DNA from: Mesostigma viride
Taxonomy: Eukaryota; Streptophyta; Mesostigmatophyceae; Mesostigmatales; Mesostigmataceae
Reading direction: 5' to 3'
DNA: 43,523 bases
NCBI GenBank assembly: GCA_009746045.1
Contig: RPFO01000436.1
Coordinates: 768,666 to 812,188 of the forward strand
Shown piece after piece: positions 16,970-26,281 of the stretch; the stretch's first letter is position 1, and every line of letters starts with the position of its first letter. The position numbers and the translations under genes were made by a program. The notes below the pieces were generated by a model that was not told the DNA's origin, ran no database searches, and saw nothing but the letters and a program-made list of their open reading frames with translations.

Positions 16970-18130
16970 ATGGAGACCGTCTTTGTCGACAACGAGAGAG
17001 GTCTCATAAGCATATTAGACGTTCTCTTTCACGAGCTAAAAGTCGACCGCGTGGAAGACCTCGTTCGTCAATTTCCATCAGTGTTTTCAAAGTGCGAGCG
17101 AGTTGTGCGAAACGGGCGCGAAGATCTTCTTGCGGACGCTGTGACCGCTTTGCTTATCATTCGAGCCTTATCGTGGGCTTCCAGAGCAAGCGCCCGCCTT
17201 TCATGTGCTCGTTACGTCTCAAATCGTCTCGGAGCGCATCCGAAACTCGTTTACGCCGTCTTCGATATCGATGCGAGCGACGAACCACACCATGGTGCTT
17301 ACTCCGACCTTCTAATAACCCCTCTTCCGGAGGGCATGATGGGAGCGGACAGGAACACGAAAGATCAGTTCAGCGACACGAATCTCGTCGCGGCTGAACG
17401 CTACTTGATGCGATTTCGCCGAAAGTTCACCATCCCTGACGAGGCATGGAACGATTTTTCCAACGCAGTGAAGGTGATGGCGGGCGTCGACCAAGAACCC
17501 GTGAAGCCAGCCAAGGACTGCGAGCCGCGATGGAGGCTCGTGAACTTGTGTTATGCGTCCGCGGCTAATTCTTTTCGTCTTTTTGGCGAGAAGGCGCATT
17601 ACTCGCTTATTTTTCACACCGTCGTGCATCAATTTGATCGCGTGAAGCATTACAACGTTCACGCGGCCCCAGAGACGAAGCGGCATGACATCGATTGGTG
17701 CGCTGCCGTTGATGACCGGGCCCACTTCATCGTCACGGGCATGACGAAAGAAGAGTTTCGCAAATTGCATCCACAGCTCGCCTCCGACGAGCCAGTGAAG
17801 TACGCGTACAATGGGACTACGTGCGACCTGCACGACTACGTCCTCAGAGTCCTCTTCGCCCTTCAAGATCATTGCCGTCCCAGCGAAATCGACCACGCCG
17901 TGTTTGTGGCTCATGAGCAGTGGTCAGTCATCGCCCGCCGATTCGGCTGCAGGCTTCTCTGCAGACACCCGAGAACGCGATCTCAGATCGAGTACGTGAA
18001 GAGGCTCGAGGAGGCCAGCCGGCTCAGGCATTTGTATTGGAGCGGGATCAGCAAGGTCGATGCGGCGAAGAAATGGAAGATGACATTTACGAACAGATGT
18101 GGACTGACGGGATTTTTTAAGTCGTTGTAA
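16970..18130 (+). CDS. Hypothetical protein
   Basis: 386 residues if started at 16970 (gccATGGag) behind a TATA-like box. The same frame is open to an ATG at 16781 in a good context, adding 63 arginine-rich residues, so the longer form is possible. Mixed alpha/beta composition with many His, Arg and Cys residues. A region at about 280-330 (DDRAHFIVTGMTKEEFRKLHPQ) and a C-terminal helix-turn-helix-like stretch (YWSGISKVDAAKKWKMTF) are the most distinct parts. No enzyme motif recognised. Convergent with the second Rieske gene; six bases separate the stops. Confidence 0.55.
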   Translation: METVFVDNERGLISILDVLFHELKVDRVEDLVRQFPSVFSKCERVVRNGREDLLADAVTALLIIRALSWASRASARLSCARYVSNRLGAHPKLVYAVFDIDASDEPHHGAYSDLLITPLPEGMMGADRNTKDQFSDTNLVAAERYLMRFRRKFTIPDEAWNDFSNAVKVMAGVDQEPVKPAKDCEPRWRLVNLCYASAANSFRLFGEKAHYSLIFHTVVHQFDRVKHYNVHAAPETKRHDIDWCAAVDDRAHFIVTGMTKEEFRKLHPQLASDEPVKYAYNGTTCDLHDYVLRVLFALQDHCRPSEIDHAVFVAHEQWSVIARRFGCRLLCRHPRTRSQIEYVKRLEEASRLRHLYWSGISKVDAAKKWKMTFTNRCGLTGFFKSL

Positions 18131-18136
18131 ATATAT

Positions 18137-19083
18137 TTAATATGATCGACTTCTTCTTCCTCTCATGTTGTATGCGAATCCAATTTTTTCGCGATATGCT
18201 CTGATCAAGGCGTCTTTTTCGTCCAAATGATCGACCATGTTTCTAGAATTGTCAATATTTCTTGCCCGGAGTGCTTGTCGGAGCCATCGACAACTAAACA
18301 TAAATAACTTAAGGCGTGAAATGGCGCTTTTCGATATCCGATAGCTCGCGAGAACAGTGACGCGATTTTTTCCGCATTCGGTCTCGGGCGTGACGCTGGC
18401 TAGAAGCGACATTACGGGCAAGCGATCGCAATCACTTGCGCGGATCGGATAAACGTGAAGAACAGTAGTATAAGGGACCACGACTTCTTGCTTGACGACA
18501 GCTTCCAACGCGTCGTGAACATAACTTGAAGAAGAACGAAATACCGATTCGTGTGTAATGTTCGCGGCGTTCTGATTGTCGAGTAGACTTTCGAGAATGA
18601 CTTGTGGAGATCCCCGAACTCTCATCGAGAAAGAAACCGTTTTAAAATCCGCATACGAACCTAGTCGTGTGGAGGGGGGGAGGTCACGAATTCTTGGCCA
18701 TGCTCGAGTTTGCACCAAACAAGGTTTTCTGATACTCGCGTGTCGAAAAAACCATCTCCTGGACGAACATGTTTTCCGTGGTAAGCGCACACAACTCCGT
18801 CTTCTCTTACTCTTCCTCCACAAGATAGCCTAAAACCTCTATGCGGACACCGGTCCAAGCACGTTGCGATCTTATCGCTGGAAGATCTGTATACAAACAA
18901 GTCGGAATCGTTCACCCGAATCACTTTGGGTCGTTTGAACATTTCGACATGTCCTAAACAAACCCATTTGTCGCAAAAACTCGAGACAATTGGAATCGCG
19001 GGTTTCGGTTTGCGACAGAGCCTTTGAATATGTTCTGCGCAAAATAACGTTGAAAGGTTCGGCCGCCTGATACTTATTTTCAT
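18137..19083 (-). CDS. Second Rieske-type oxygenase (frame broken at a C7 run)
   Basis: From ATG 19083 the Rieske site is complete: C79-x-H81, 17 residues, C99-x2-H102. The frame stops at 18661 at a run of seven C, and the protein resumes in the adjacent frame from about 18675 to 18137. There the mononuclear-iron region reads SLLDNQNAANITHES: the aspartate is present, but the first expected histidine is asparagine and the second is shifted by one. The first Rieske gene (1930-2913) has the canonical D-x2-H-x4-H. Total length about 310 residues. So this paralogue may be catalytically altered, use other ligands, or be misread. Substrate unknown. Confidence 0.7.
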
Positions 19084-19157
19084 CTCCGTGTGAAGGTATC
19101 TGTGAAAAACAGTCAAGTGGTGGTGACGAACCTTTATTTTGTATTATTATAACACAA

Positions 19158-19829
19158 ATGCGCGCCTTCACAAGTTTTTTGCCTCGCCCGGCTCCTGTCC
19201 CTATCCCAATACCAATCCCGCTGCCTGTTCCTGTTCCTCGACCAAGGCCGCGTCCACGACCGAGAGTTTTGGCCGGAAACCAGAGTCCGTGGGATCGCGA
19301 CGTGTATATCGTGAATAAAAACCACCCGTTCCAATCTCTTCTGGCGGTTTGCGACATTGAACGCGATCGAAAAACTAACGTTATGCGGCCCATGACACAC
19401 GTTCTTGGCTTCAACGATGAGAAAATGGCGCTTCTCATGGAAAAGATTGCGCAAGATGATGAGAAAACGGGGCGTCTTAACGAATGGGCGATCGACGACG
19501 ACAAAGTCGAGTCTTTCTTGAAAACAAAACTTGAAGACTTTGTCATGTCTATTCAAGAAGAAGAAACACCACAGGTTTCTATAAGCCATGAAACTCACAT
19601 CGAAGTCCGACAGATGCCATTTCGGGACTTGATCAATTGGACTGGTTTGTCCGGAATGGTACTTAGAATTATAGAGATACAAAACGGAAAAGTCGTGATT
19701 TCTTCACATTATCCCAGGATGATTGCATGTATTTCATTCCATTTATTAAGATGTGTTTACGGTAGTCATGATTCGTTGAATCGGACGCTTCTGTCCACAG
19801 GCTCTATGGCCTTGAATGGCTGTGTATGA
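19158..19829 (+). CDS. Protein with Pro-Ile/Val/Arg ladder
   Basis: 223 residues in the open frame. Residues 9-36 are an alternating proline ladder (PVPIPIPIPLPVPV then PRPRPRPRPR), likely an extended or SH3/WW-binding stretch; at DNA level it is a degenerate short repeat. The remainder is a charged helical domain (DEKMALLMEKIAQDDEKTG). The last 21 codons overlap the convergent gene and look unlike the rest, so the true end may be earlier if an indel is present near 19690. No family recognised. Confidence 0.5.
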   Translation: MRAFTSFLPRPAPVPIPIPIPLPVPVPRPRPRPRPRVLAGNQSPWDRDVYIVNKNHPFQSLLAVCDIERDRKTNVMRPMTHVLGFNDEKMALLMEKIAQDDEKTGRLNEWAIDDDKVESFLKTKLEDFVMSIQEEETPQVSISHETHIEVRQMPFRDLINWTGLSGMVLRIIEIQNGKVVISSHYPRMIACISFHLLRCVYGSHDSLNRTLLSTGSMALNGCV

Positions 19830-20266
19830 TTCTGCTGCCCAAGTTTCCAGTGGGCGAAACAAAATGGCAATGAAACAAGAACAGCTACTGCTATTCCCAT
19901 GACGGAATAAAAAGGGACCACTCGGAACAATGAATCTTTCCCGAGATATTTATAGGTTTGAAACGTAAGAGCGCTCCAGATGGCTGCACCAATGATCTGG
20001 GCCGCAATTCCCGTCCAATTTCGTTTTTTATCAGTTCCTGATGACGTCATTCTTGCCGTCGCGTATATGATGCCGGACATTGCGAGAAGGGCGACATAAT
20101 TGACGTTCTTCGTCACGCTTGTCTGCCATATCCACATTTTGCTCAAGGGGTCTTGCGTCTGATATTGAAAGAGCTGCCGAAAGAGTGTCGGACGCAGGAT
20201 TTTTGTTTCACGTCCTCTGAGTTCGTTACTATCGACGAAGTCAGAATTCTCGTTACGAGTTGGCAT
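19766..20266 (-). CDS. Multi-pass membrane protein
   Basis: 166 residues. A polar N-terminus of about 48 residues is followed by three hydrophobic segments at about 53-70, 86-104 and 117-138. No signature residues and no family recognised. Start context gcATGcc. It marks the left edge of the accessory region with long intergenic gaps. Confidence 0.55.
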   Translation of the reverse strand: MPTRNENSDFVDSNELRGRETKILRPTLFRQLFQYQTQDPLSKMWIWQTSVTKNVNYVALLAMSGIIYATARMTSSGTDKKRNWTGIAAQIIGAAIWSALTFQTYKYLGKDSLFRVVPFYSVMGIAVAVLVSLPFCFAHWKLGQQNHTQPFKAIEPVDRSVRFNES

Positions 20267-20293
20267 GGTTCGTTACCATACGCAAACGATTTT

Positions 20294-20734
20294 TTAATCC
20301 GAGTGGTCTGACTTCTTCACCTGCGGGGTGTAGCTCCCAAGGACATACTTCAGACAGAAATCGCCGGCGGTCCATCCGTTGTGGAGTTTGTGATCTACTG
20401 TGGCGCTCGCTCCCAGCTTCCGTAGCTCGTTTAACGTCTTTCGGACGTCTCCGACAGACATATCCGGAATCGACGTGCTCATAATAGGAGCACGCTTCCT
20501 CTTCTTCCCACTGTCGTCCGAGTCGCCGCCCGAGTCCTCCATATTGACATCCGCGTCAGTCTTGGGCGGATCCGGGTCCGATACGACCACCTCGGTCTTT
20601 GGCGGCTCGGTCTTTGGCAACTCAGCCTTTGGCGGCTCGGCATTAGACGGCTCGGCCTTGGACGGCTCGGCCTTGGACGGCTCGGCCTTGGACGGCTCGG
20701 CCTTGGAAGCTTTCTCGGAAGTCTTGGCAGGCAT
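20294..20734 (-). CDS. SKAEP-repeat, acidic protein
   Basis: 146 residues. Residues 10-50 are tandem five-residue repeats (SKAEP, with variants [15 protein letters not shown]), a 15-base DNA repeat. A disordered acidic region and a basic cluster (KKRKRAP) follow, and then a compact C-terminal domain (about 88-140: [26 protein letters not shown]) that may bind protein or nucleic acid. It resembles a SAP/LEM-sized helix pair only loosely. Divergent from 20820-21625. Confidence 0.55.
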   Translation of the reverse strand: MPAKTSEKASKAEPSKAEPSKAEPSKAEPSNAEPPKAELPKTEPPKTEVVVSDPDPPKTDADVNMEDSGGDSDDSGKKRKRAPIMSTSIPDMSVGDVRKTLNELRKLGASATVDHKLHNGWTAGDFCLKYVLGSYTPQVKKSDHSD

Positions 20735-20819
20735 GTTGTGTAGGAAAGTTTGTTGATACTGATGCTCGACTTTTTTTTTCTCGCCTGTTGAACGAACGGA
20801 GTAAAACTACGTCAACACT

Positions 20820-21625
20820 ATGGACAAGACCACAGTCGAGGCCAAGTACAAGGAGTGCATGAAGTGGTTCGATGATAACGAAGAAACCCACGGCAAGTTC
20901 CGGAACGACTTTATTCTAGACGTGATCCCAGTGTACATGCGGTACTGTCACTCTGTTCAGCGCAGAAAACCAGTGTCTTCCAAGTCGAGCGTCTGGACCA
21001 AAACAAAGCACGGCGAGCTCGTCGAGGTCACATTCCTCGAAAACGAGTGGGCGACGATCAAACAACAGAACAAAGAGACGACGCTCCCCTTCTCTGAGGC
21101 AGTCGAGAAAGGGCTGGTCAGCGAGCGTCTGAAGTACCGTCCACCTGTATCGGACAACGGGGATTTGGTGACTCGAGACAAGGGCTATCTTTACGACGAG
21201 TTTATGCTGGCGCTGTCGAAGTGGAGTTTCCTTCCATCTAAGATCACCGCTTGCTCAACTCCAGTGATGCTCTATGATTTATACGGCTTCTGTCCCGAAT
21301 GCAAGGTCAACATGGTCGAGGACGTCTCGAGAGGCGACTTGACTGCAACCACCAGTTGGACGTGCCCTCCAAGACCTGCAAGGTGTGCAACAAGAAGGCG
21401 CACTACCTCTTCACCGCCAACGGCCACAGCATCGACAACGACGTCGTCTGCAGCGAGTGCGTCCTCGACACTCTGCGGGAGGCTGGCACCAAGAGTGTCT
21501 CCTGCCCCATCTGCGAGGGCAAGGACTCCAAGCACGACCTGTGCTTCCCGTTTTTCCGCTACGACTCCGCAGAGTCCTGCTATGCAGCTGTCATGAACCA
21601 ACTGGCCGCCCCGCGTGCCCTGTAA
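20820..21625 (+). CDS. RING-like zinc protein (frame broken near 21350)
   Basis: From ATG 20820 about 175 residues of a charged globular domain ending in FCPEC. The frame then becomes low-complexity, while the next frame gives a cysteine-rich end: CKVC, GHS with a histidine, CSEC, and CPIC before a tail stopping at 21625. The order C2-(H)-C2-C2 resembles a RING or related treble-clef finger; RING proteins act as E3 ubiquitin ligases. A match to true RING spacing is not exact, so the E3 call is tentative. A short A/T-rich 3' region with AATTAAAGAG follows. Confidence 0.55.
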
Positions 21626-22107
21626 ATAGTTCAGAGAATCTCTCTAGTCCCGTGGACTTGTGTACAATTAAAGAGTAATTATATTTTTAATGAAAACAAT
21701 TCACACGAACATCATGTCTTATTTTCCATGCTTGCAATCAAAGTAAAATTAACAATTGCACACGTCCCAAGTGTCCAAATTTAATAATACTTAGCCGTTG
21801 AGACTTGGCAAAAATTTGAATTTGGCGCGGTTTTATATTTATACTTCTGGCGCCGTCACCACGGGAATGGCACGTGCCACGTGGCAGAATCCCGTGGACG
21901 TGCACCGGTCCGTACTCGCGCCGCGCCGTTCCGTATTTGCGCCGCGCTTATCCACAGGACGCGCGCGTCGCGCTCGCGCCGCGCTTATCCACAGGACGCG
22001 GACCAATCCCGTGGCAGCTGTGGATATCCCTTCGTCTATTAAGTCGCGAGACGCAACAACTCTCGCAGCTATCCTCCTCTCCATCCACCACTACCACGAA
22101 AACAGCT
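21626..22107. promoter_or_regulatory. Repeat-rich intergenic region upstream of 22108 gene
   Basis: No gene supported. Holds a TATA-like TTTTATATTTATA (about 21831), the motifs CCCGTGG/CCACGGG several times, and two direct copies of GCGCTTATCCACAGGACGCG at about 21943 and 21980 spaced 37 bases. Related TTATCCAC units occur upstream of the 24921-25898 gene. Confidence 0.5.
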
Positions 22108-22826
22108 ATGGCTGACTCCGCGAAACCAGCTATGGCTGCCACCTTCGACAGCCTGCCTGCAGAAATCGTGCACCGCCTCGTGGAGCTCTCGTGGCCCAAA
22201 CTGTGTGGAATCAACAAGGCCACGCAGGTCCAGTTTGAGAAGGTGAAAGAGGAAAAGACGATCGAAGCCACTGAGCTGCTGAATGCCATTGAGAAGGAGA
22301 TTCAGATGCGCTCCCGCAGACGCCGAAGGAACCCTGGCGAGCTGCGCCACATGACTTCATGCGATCTCAAGATGTGCAAGCGGTTGCTGATTGGCAAGAA
22401 GCCCTATATCTTTCTCCGTCAAGCGAAGAGGTGGGTCGCCGAGGCTCACTGCTACAGGAAGCATCTGGCGTGCCTTGCCCAGAATGTGTTTGACAAGATG
22501 TTCTGGGCTGTCATCGTCTTCGGACACGACGCTGACCTTGTCGCTCACGAGTACATCAAGTCCGTGCCGGATCTCGAGAAGGAACGCACGGCAGAAGAGC
22601 ACGGTCTCGAGCTCATCAATCGCATGAAGGAGGCGGTGCGCAAGGCCCTCGAGACAAGCGTGGCTCCTCACCACCGCCCCCCCGGATGCAGAAGATGGAG
22701 GAACTGTGCAATTGGGAGTTAGACGTGTGGAAGAACCAACTGGCCAATGGCTATGTCAGCTGCAGGGAGTGCAGCCTTTTGAAGCCAAGCCATGAACGGA
22801 GGAAGGCGCATGCGATGTACAAATAA
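22108..22826 (+). CDS. Hypothetical zinc-tail protein (frame broken at a C7 run)
   Basis: From ATG 22108 (agctATGGct) about 190 residues: a helical domain that starts with LPAEIVHRLVELSWPKLC, which looks F-box-like, then lysine/arginine-rich and hydrophobic helices. At the C7 run near 22680 the natural reading changes frame and continues with a helix and a C-x2-C tail (SCRECSLLKPSHERRKAH) to 22826. Earlier in-frame ATGs exist but lie in the repeat region. F-box identity is a guess from the first 25 residues. Confidence 0.5.
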
Positions 22827-23362
22827 GTACTTCCACTCCTACATTGAGAAAAGGAGTGTTGAAATGATTACTGTATTTTATTTTCTAATAAAAGCGTTTA
22901 CGTAAACAAAGAGTCCTCACATCTCATGCATTATAAATAGGCCAATTAACAAATGCAATAGGTACGTAGCATATACTAAGCATACAAAACAGGGTGCAAG
23001 TGACAGAATTCAAAAAGACTTAGCCGTTTAGGAGCTACACTTACTAGCACGGCCCCCTTAGTGCCCAGGACTTGGTGAAAATTCGGGACTTTGCACAGAA
23101 ACACGCCTAACGCCGCGCCGGTACTGCGTACGACAGAAGTAAGGGCGTATGACACGGTGCTCGGGACTTGTGCAAATTTAATTACTGACAAAGTACGCGC
23201 ACTTGACCAATGCTAATTACTGTCAAAGTACCCACGGAGCGGCGCTAGGCACTGGGCCAATTGGCCCTTGCACAATGCATGCTCGGCCCCTAGCCGCAAT
23301 GCAAAGGAATTTAATAATAATGGGTGGGATGAATTAAACTCCATAGCCGTCGACAGGCAAAG
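22827..23362. other. Intergenic region with palindrome and short direct repeats
   Basis: No gene supported. An AATAAAA element follows the upstream gene. A perfect 12-base palindrome, GTTTACGTAAAC, lies at 22896-22907. TAATTACTG(A/T)CAAAGTAC occurs twice (about 23179 and 23214, 35 bases apart). Confidence 0.5.
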
Positions 23363-24282
23363 ATGAAGGACAACCTTGCACAGCTGATAAATAGGGCGTC
23401 TTACGAGACGATTTTCACTCTCGTAGGCAAGCGCCTGGACGAGGATGTTAGAACAAAAGAAAAGGAAATGAACGTTGCAGAGAGGGGTGTGAGGGCGGAC
23501 AATCGTGACAAGAAACGCGCTTCAGGCAGCAAGGCGCCTGCTGAAGATGCGAAGAATGACTCGTACGACCACTTTGACGTGTCCAAAATAATAGACGCAA
23601 AGATGGTCGACAATGTTGTTGAGCTCCTTGTGGAGTGGTTTTACACAGACGAGGAGAGGCAGAAGGCCAACCGCCAGGGCAAATCGCTCCAGCGTTTTGA
23701 CTGGCTGCCCATCTCACATTTTGAGCCTGGATGCAACGAGATGATCATCAATTTCTGCAACACCTTCACTGGAACGCAGTCCGCCCAGTTTGCTAAGAAG
23801 TTTGGCACGAACCACGTTGCTATCAGAACGGCATGGATGGCTGTCATGCAGGAGAAGGCGGGGCAGGCGGAGGGGGGGAGCGAGCCTGCCTACAAGCGCA
23901 CGAAGACCGAGCAGGTTTCGCGCGAGCGCACCCCTACAACCATTCCAAGCAAGCTCGGCGGGGAGAACCCCAAGAGCGCAGGCCACGGCCAGATGTTTGA
24001 GGATCCCCAGCGGGCTGCGATGGCCATCGGCATGAAGCTCAGGCTAGCGAGAGGAAGCAGCAAGAGATCATGGCCGAGCTGGAAGCACTCCGTGCCGAGA
24101 AGGAGGCGTGGCAGGCCTCTGTGAAGCGAGCCATCGAGGGTGTCGACGACGACAATGCAATCCCGTTGGACGATGATCCCAAGGACGATGATCCTAAGGA
24201 CGTGGATGCCAAGGATGGGCACAATGATGGTGATGATGATGATGAGGAGCATGAGGATAATGACGAGGGAGATGCACACTAG
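23363..24282 (+). CDS. Hypothetical protein with acidic tail (frame broken near 24045)
   Basis: From ATG 23363 a charged N-terminal domain (1-75), then a compact domain at about 75-165 (MVDNVVELLVEWFYTDEERQ ... HVAIRTAWMAVMQ), then a Ser/Thr/Pro linker. Near 24045 the coiled-coil continuation (AELEALRAEKEAWQASVKRA) lies in the adjacent frame, ending in a long run of D/E (DDDPKDDDPKD ... DEEHEDNDEGD) at 24282. Acidic tails of this kind are common in histone-binding or replication proteins; no family recognised. Confidence 0.5.
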
Positions 24283-24503
24283 ACAGCTATGGTAGTGTGG
24301 CAGCACCAGCACAGCCATGCTGGCTTTTTCTTGGTGGTGGCAGCACCAATACACGTGACAGAGTCCATTCATGCAATATAATCTGGAATAAAGAATTGTT
24401 TCATTAATAAATATCATTACATGTGTTTATTTCCATGCTTTACCACGAGGAATGCCATGTCATTTGTCCAAGTCCTGTGCATGTCTGTCAGCCCTCCAAA
24501 AGG

Positions 24504-24596
24504 GGGTCACTTTAGGTTTTTGTAGTAAGGCACCTACCGCGGGATTCCCGTGGCAAAACATCTTCGGGCCCTTACTACGCTCCGCGAAAGTGACCC
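24504..24596. repeat. Symmetric long hairpin
   Basis: GGGTCACTTT - 8 bases - GTAGTAAGG is followed, after a 39-base centre, by CCTTACTAC - 8 bases - AAAGTGACCC. Both stems (10 and 9 bp) are perfect and the two internal loops are of equal size. The arms lie in an otherwise gene-free stretch (24283-24661). Confidence 0.75.
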
Positions 24597-24661
24597 GTTT
24601 TCCCGGGTTGCGCGACTTGTGAAAATCGGCTAAGTCCCGTGGTCTCCCAGCGGGTGGGGGG

Positions 24662-24865
24662 TTAGCGCCTCCAAGGCCCTCCGAATAGGACCATGCCCGG
24701 AATTAGGATGGGGATTAATAGCATTAGTTTAAGACGCAGTGATAAGGTGGCGAATTCAAACGATTTGCGCGTGTGTTCCGCGTACAAGTGGTCGTGTGCT
24801 AAGGCGATGTTCACGCATATGAGATAGTACAGCAATAATGCTTTGATGATGGACACAATGATCAT
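24662..24865 (-). CDS. Small two-pass membrane protein
   Basis: 67 residues from ATG 24865, preferred to an upstream start at 24901 which would add a charged peptide before the first helix. Helices at about 2-20 (IIVSIIKALLLYYLICVNIAL) and 43-60 (KLMLLIPILIPGMVLFG) enclose a loop with two histidines. A/T-rich sequence (ttttataatg) precedes the start. No family recognised. Confidence 0.45.
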   Translation of the reverse strand: MIIVSIIKALLLYYLICVNIALAHDHLYAEHTRKSFEFATLSLRLKLMLLIPILIPGMVLFGGPWRR

Positions 24866-24920
24866 GGTCTTTTCATTATAAAAATAAATAATATCACTCA
24901 ATCGTGTTTCCTATACTGCA

Positions 24921-25898
24921 TCACTTGCGCCCAAAAAGCAGCGGTTTGCCCTCAGTCACGAGAAGGTCAAGCACGCCGCGGAGGAACTGCTTCTCCTCGG
25001 CTCTGTTCATGGGCTGCAAGTTGACTCCGAAGGGGACAAACTCGTCCCTCTGGTCTTTGGGTTTTTCCAGGAGCTTCTTCAAGCCGTTGTCTTCGCTGTA
25101 CCCCTCCAAGAGGATCTTCGCCTTGAAGGGCGCGTTCCTTGCGCAATTGTGGCAGCGGACGCGGATCTGGTCCGAGAACTGGTCCGGGACAATATAGGCA
25201 GACATGACGTCGTGCAAGAACCTCACCGTGCAGGTGGAGCACTCCTTCGGGGGCCAACAGCTCGCCACGTTCGAGTTCTGCAGGTAGAGAGAAGTCCCTT
25301 GCTCACCGGCCTGCGTGTCCATCTTCCAGTCCCTCACGAAACTCTGCACGAGCTCGTTCTCCTTTTCTGTTCTGACTTCGTTGTCGGCCACCTTCAACTT
25401 GCGAATTGCGATCACGACCTTCTTTTGGTAGCAGGGCTCGCACAGAGTGGTCTTGTTGCGCATATGCTGCGTTGCAGGCGTATCGTGGACGAAGGCAGCT
25501 CCAGTGACGTACGACATGCACTCCACGCACGAATAGGAGCGGCGAGGTGGCGTATCTTGCTCAGGGACTCGGTAGCGCATGAGCGAATCCGAGTACTTGT
25601 GCACGAAGTCGGCGATTTGAGGGATGGCCTTGACGCAGCCATCGCACTTGCACTCGACGGAGCCTTGGTCGTTTTTGAAGAGGTAGAAAAAGTCCGTCGG
25701 CATGTGGAAACAGGTGTCGCAGATACGCGGCCTCACCAAGTCGAAAGCGGAGTCCTTGACGGGGTTCGACTCGTCGCTGTGCTCCACGAGGACAGGCTTC
25801 TTGCAGGCGTGCTTCTTTCGCTTGGATATGGCTGCCAAGGAGAGAGGGAACAGCGGGGTGTTGTTGAGGCGAACAGAGGACCTGGTAGCGGGAGCCAT
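24921..25898 (-). CDS. Cysteine-rich multi-zinc protein
   Basis: 325 residues from ATG 25898 (gccATGGatgg region on the plus strand), intact. Four groups of paired cysteines: CDTC ... CKCDGC (about 59-86), CVEC ... CEPC (about 124-155), CSTC ... CHNC (about 220-260). The spacing between pairs (25-40 residues) is typical of treble-clef or ribbon fingers, and the repeats resemble each other, so this could be three related zinc modules in tandem. The N-terminus is basic. No named family; nucleic-acid or protein binding is likely. Upstream lies a CGGTTAC/TTATCCAC repeat region. Confidence 0.55.
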   Translation of the reverse strand: MAPATRSSVRLNNTPLFPLSLAAISKRKKHACKKPVLVEHSDESNPVKDSAFDLVRPRICDTCFHMPTDFFYLFKNDQGSVECKCDGCVKAIPQIADFVHKYSDSLMRYRVPEQDTPPRRSYSCVECMSYVTGAAFVHDTPATQHMRNKTTLCEPCYQKKVVIAIRKLKVADNEVRTEKENELVQSFVRDWKMDTQAGEQGTSLYLQNSNVASCWPPKECSTCTVRFLHDVMSAYIVPDQFSDQIRVRCHNCARNAPFKAKILLEGYSEDNGLKKLLEKPKDQRDEFVPFGVNLQPMNRAEEKQFLRGVLDLLVTEGKPLLFGRK

Positions 25899-25979
25899 GG
25901 ATGGATGAGAGTGCAAGAGGGATTGCGCGAGAGAAAACGAGAGCGAGATGGGAAACAAGTCGCAAACTTGGAGTCTTTG

Positions 25980-26150
25980 TACCTCTCGGGAGCGGCTGTC
26001 CACGGGGACACAGAGTTTCGGTTACTTATCCACTGGATTTCGGTTACGAGTGGCGCGGCGCTGTACGGCCTTATCCACGGGAATTCGGTTACAAACGACG
26101 CGACGCCGTATGGGCTTATCACAGGGTTTCAGTTACGACTTACGGATAGT
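25980..26150. repeat. CGGTTAC/TTATCCAC degenerate repeat array upstream of 25898 start
   Basis: Four loose units of the form TTCGGTTAC ... CTTATCCAC(G)GG at about 26016, 26037, 26084 and 26129. They sit just upstream (on the minus strand) of the cysteine-rich gene and share words with the array at 27300-27740. Beyond it, up to 26281, is only a TTCATTAATAAA motif. Confidence 0.6.
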
Positions 26151-26281
26151 GTACGGACCCGTCCGGAAATACTACTTGAAGTATTTTGCCACTTGGCATG
26201 CAATTGTGTTTGACTCATTGTTGGTATTCAAGTTTGTGTGAAAATGGTTTTTCATTAATAAAAATAATACACAAGGATCAT

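Noticed and set aside
24921-26213. Long opposite-strand open frames across the cysteine-rich gene
   Set aside because: The minus frame has ordered C-x2-C pairs and a good start; the plus frames are composition artefacts.
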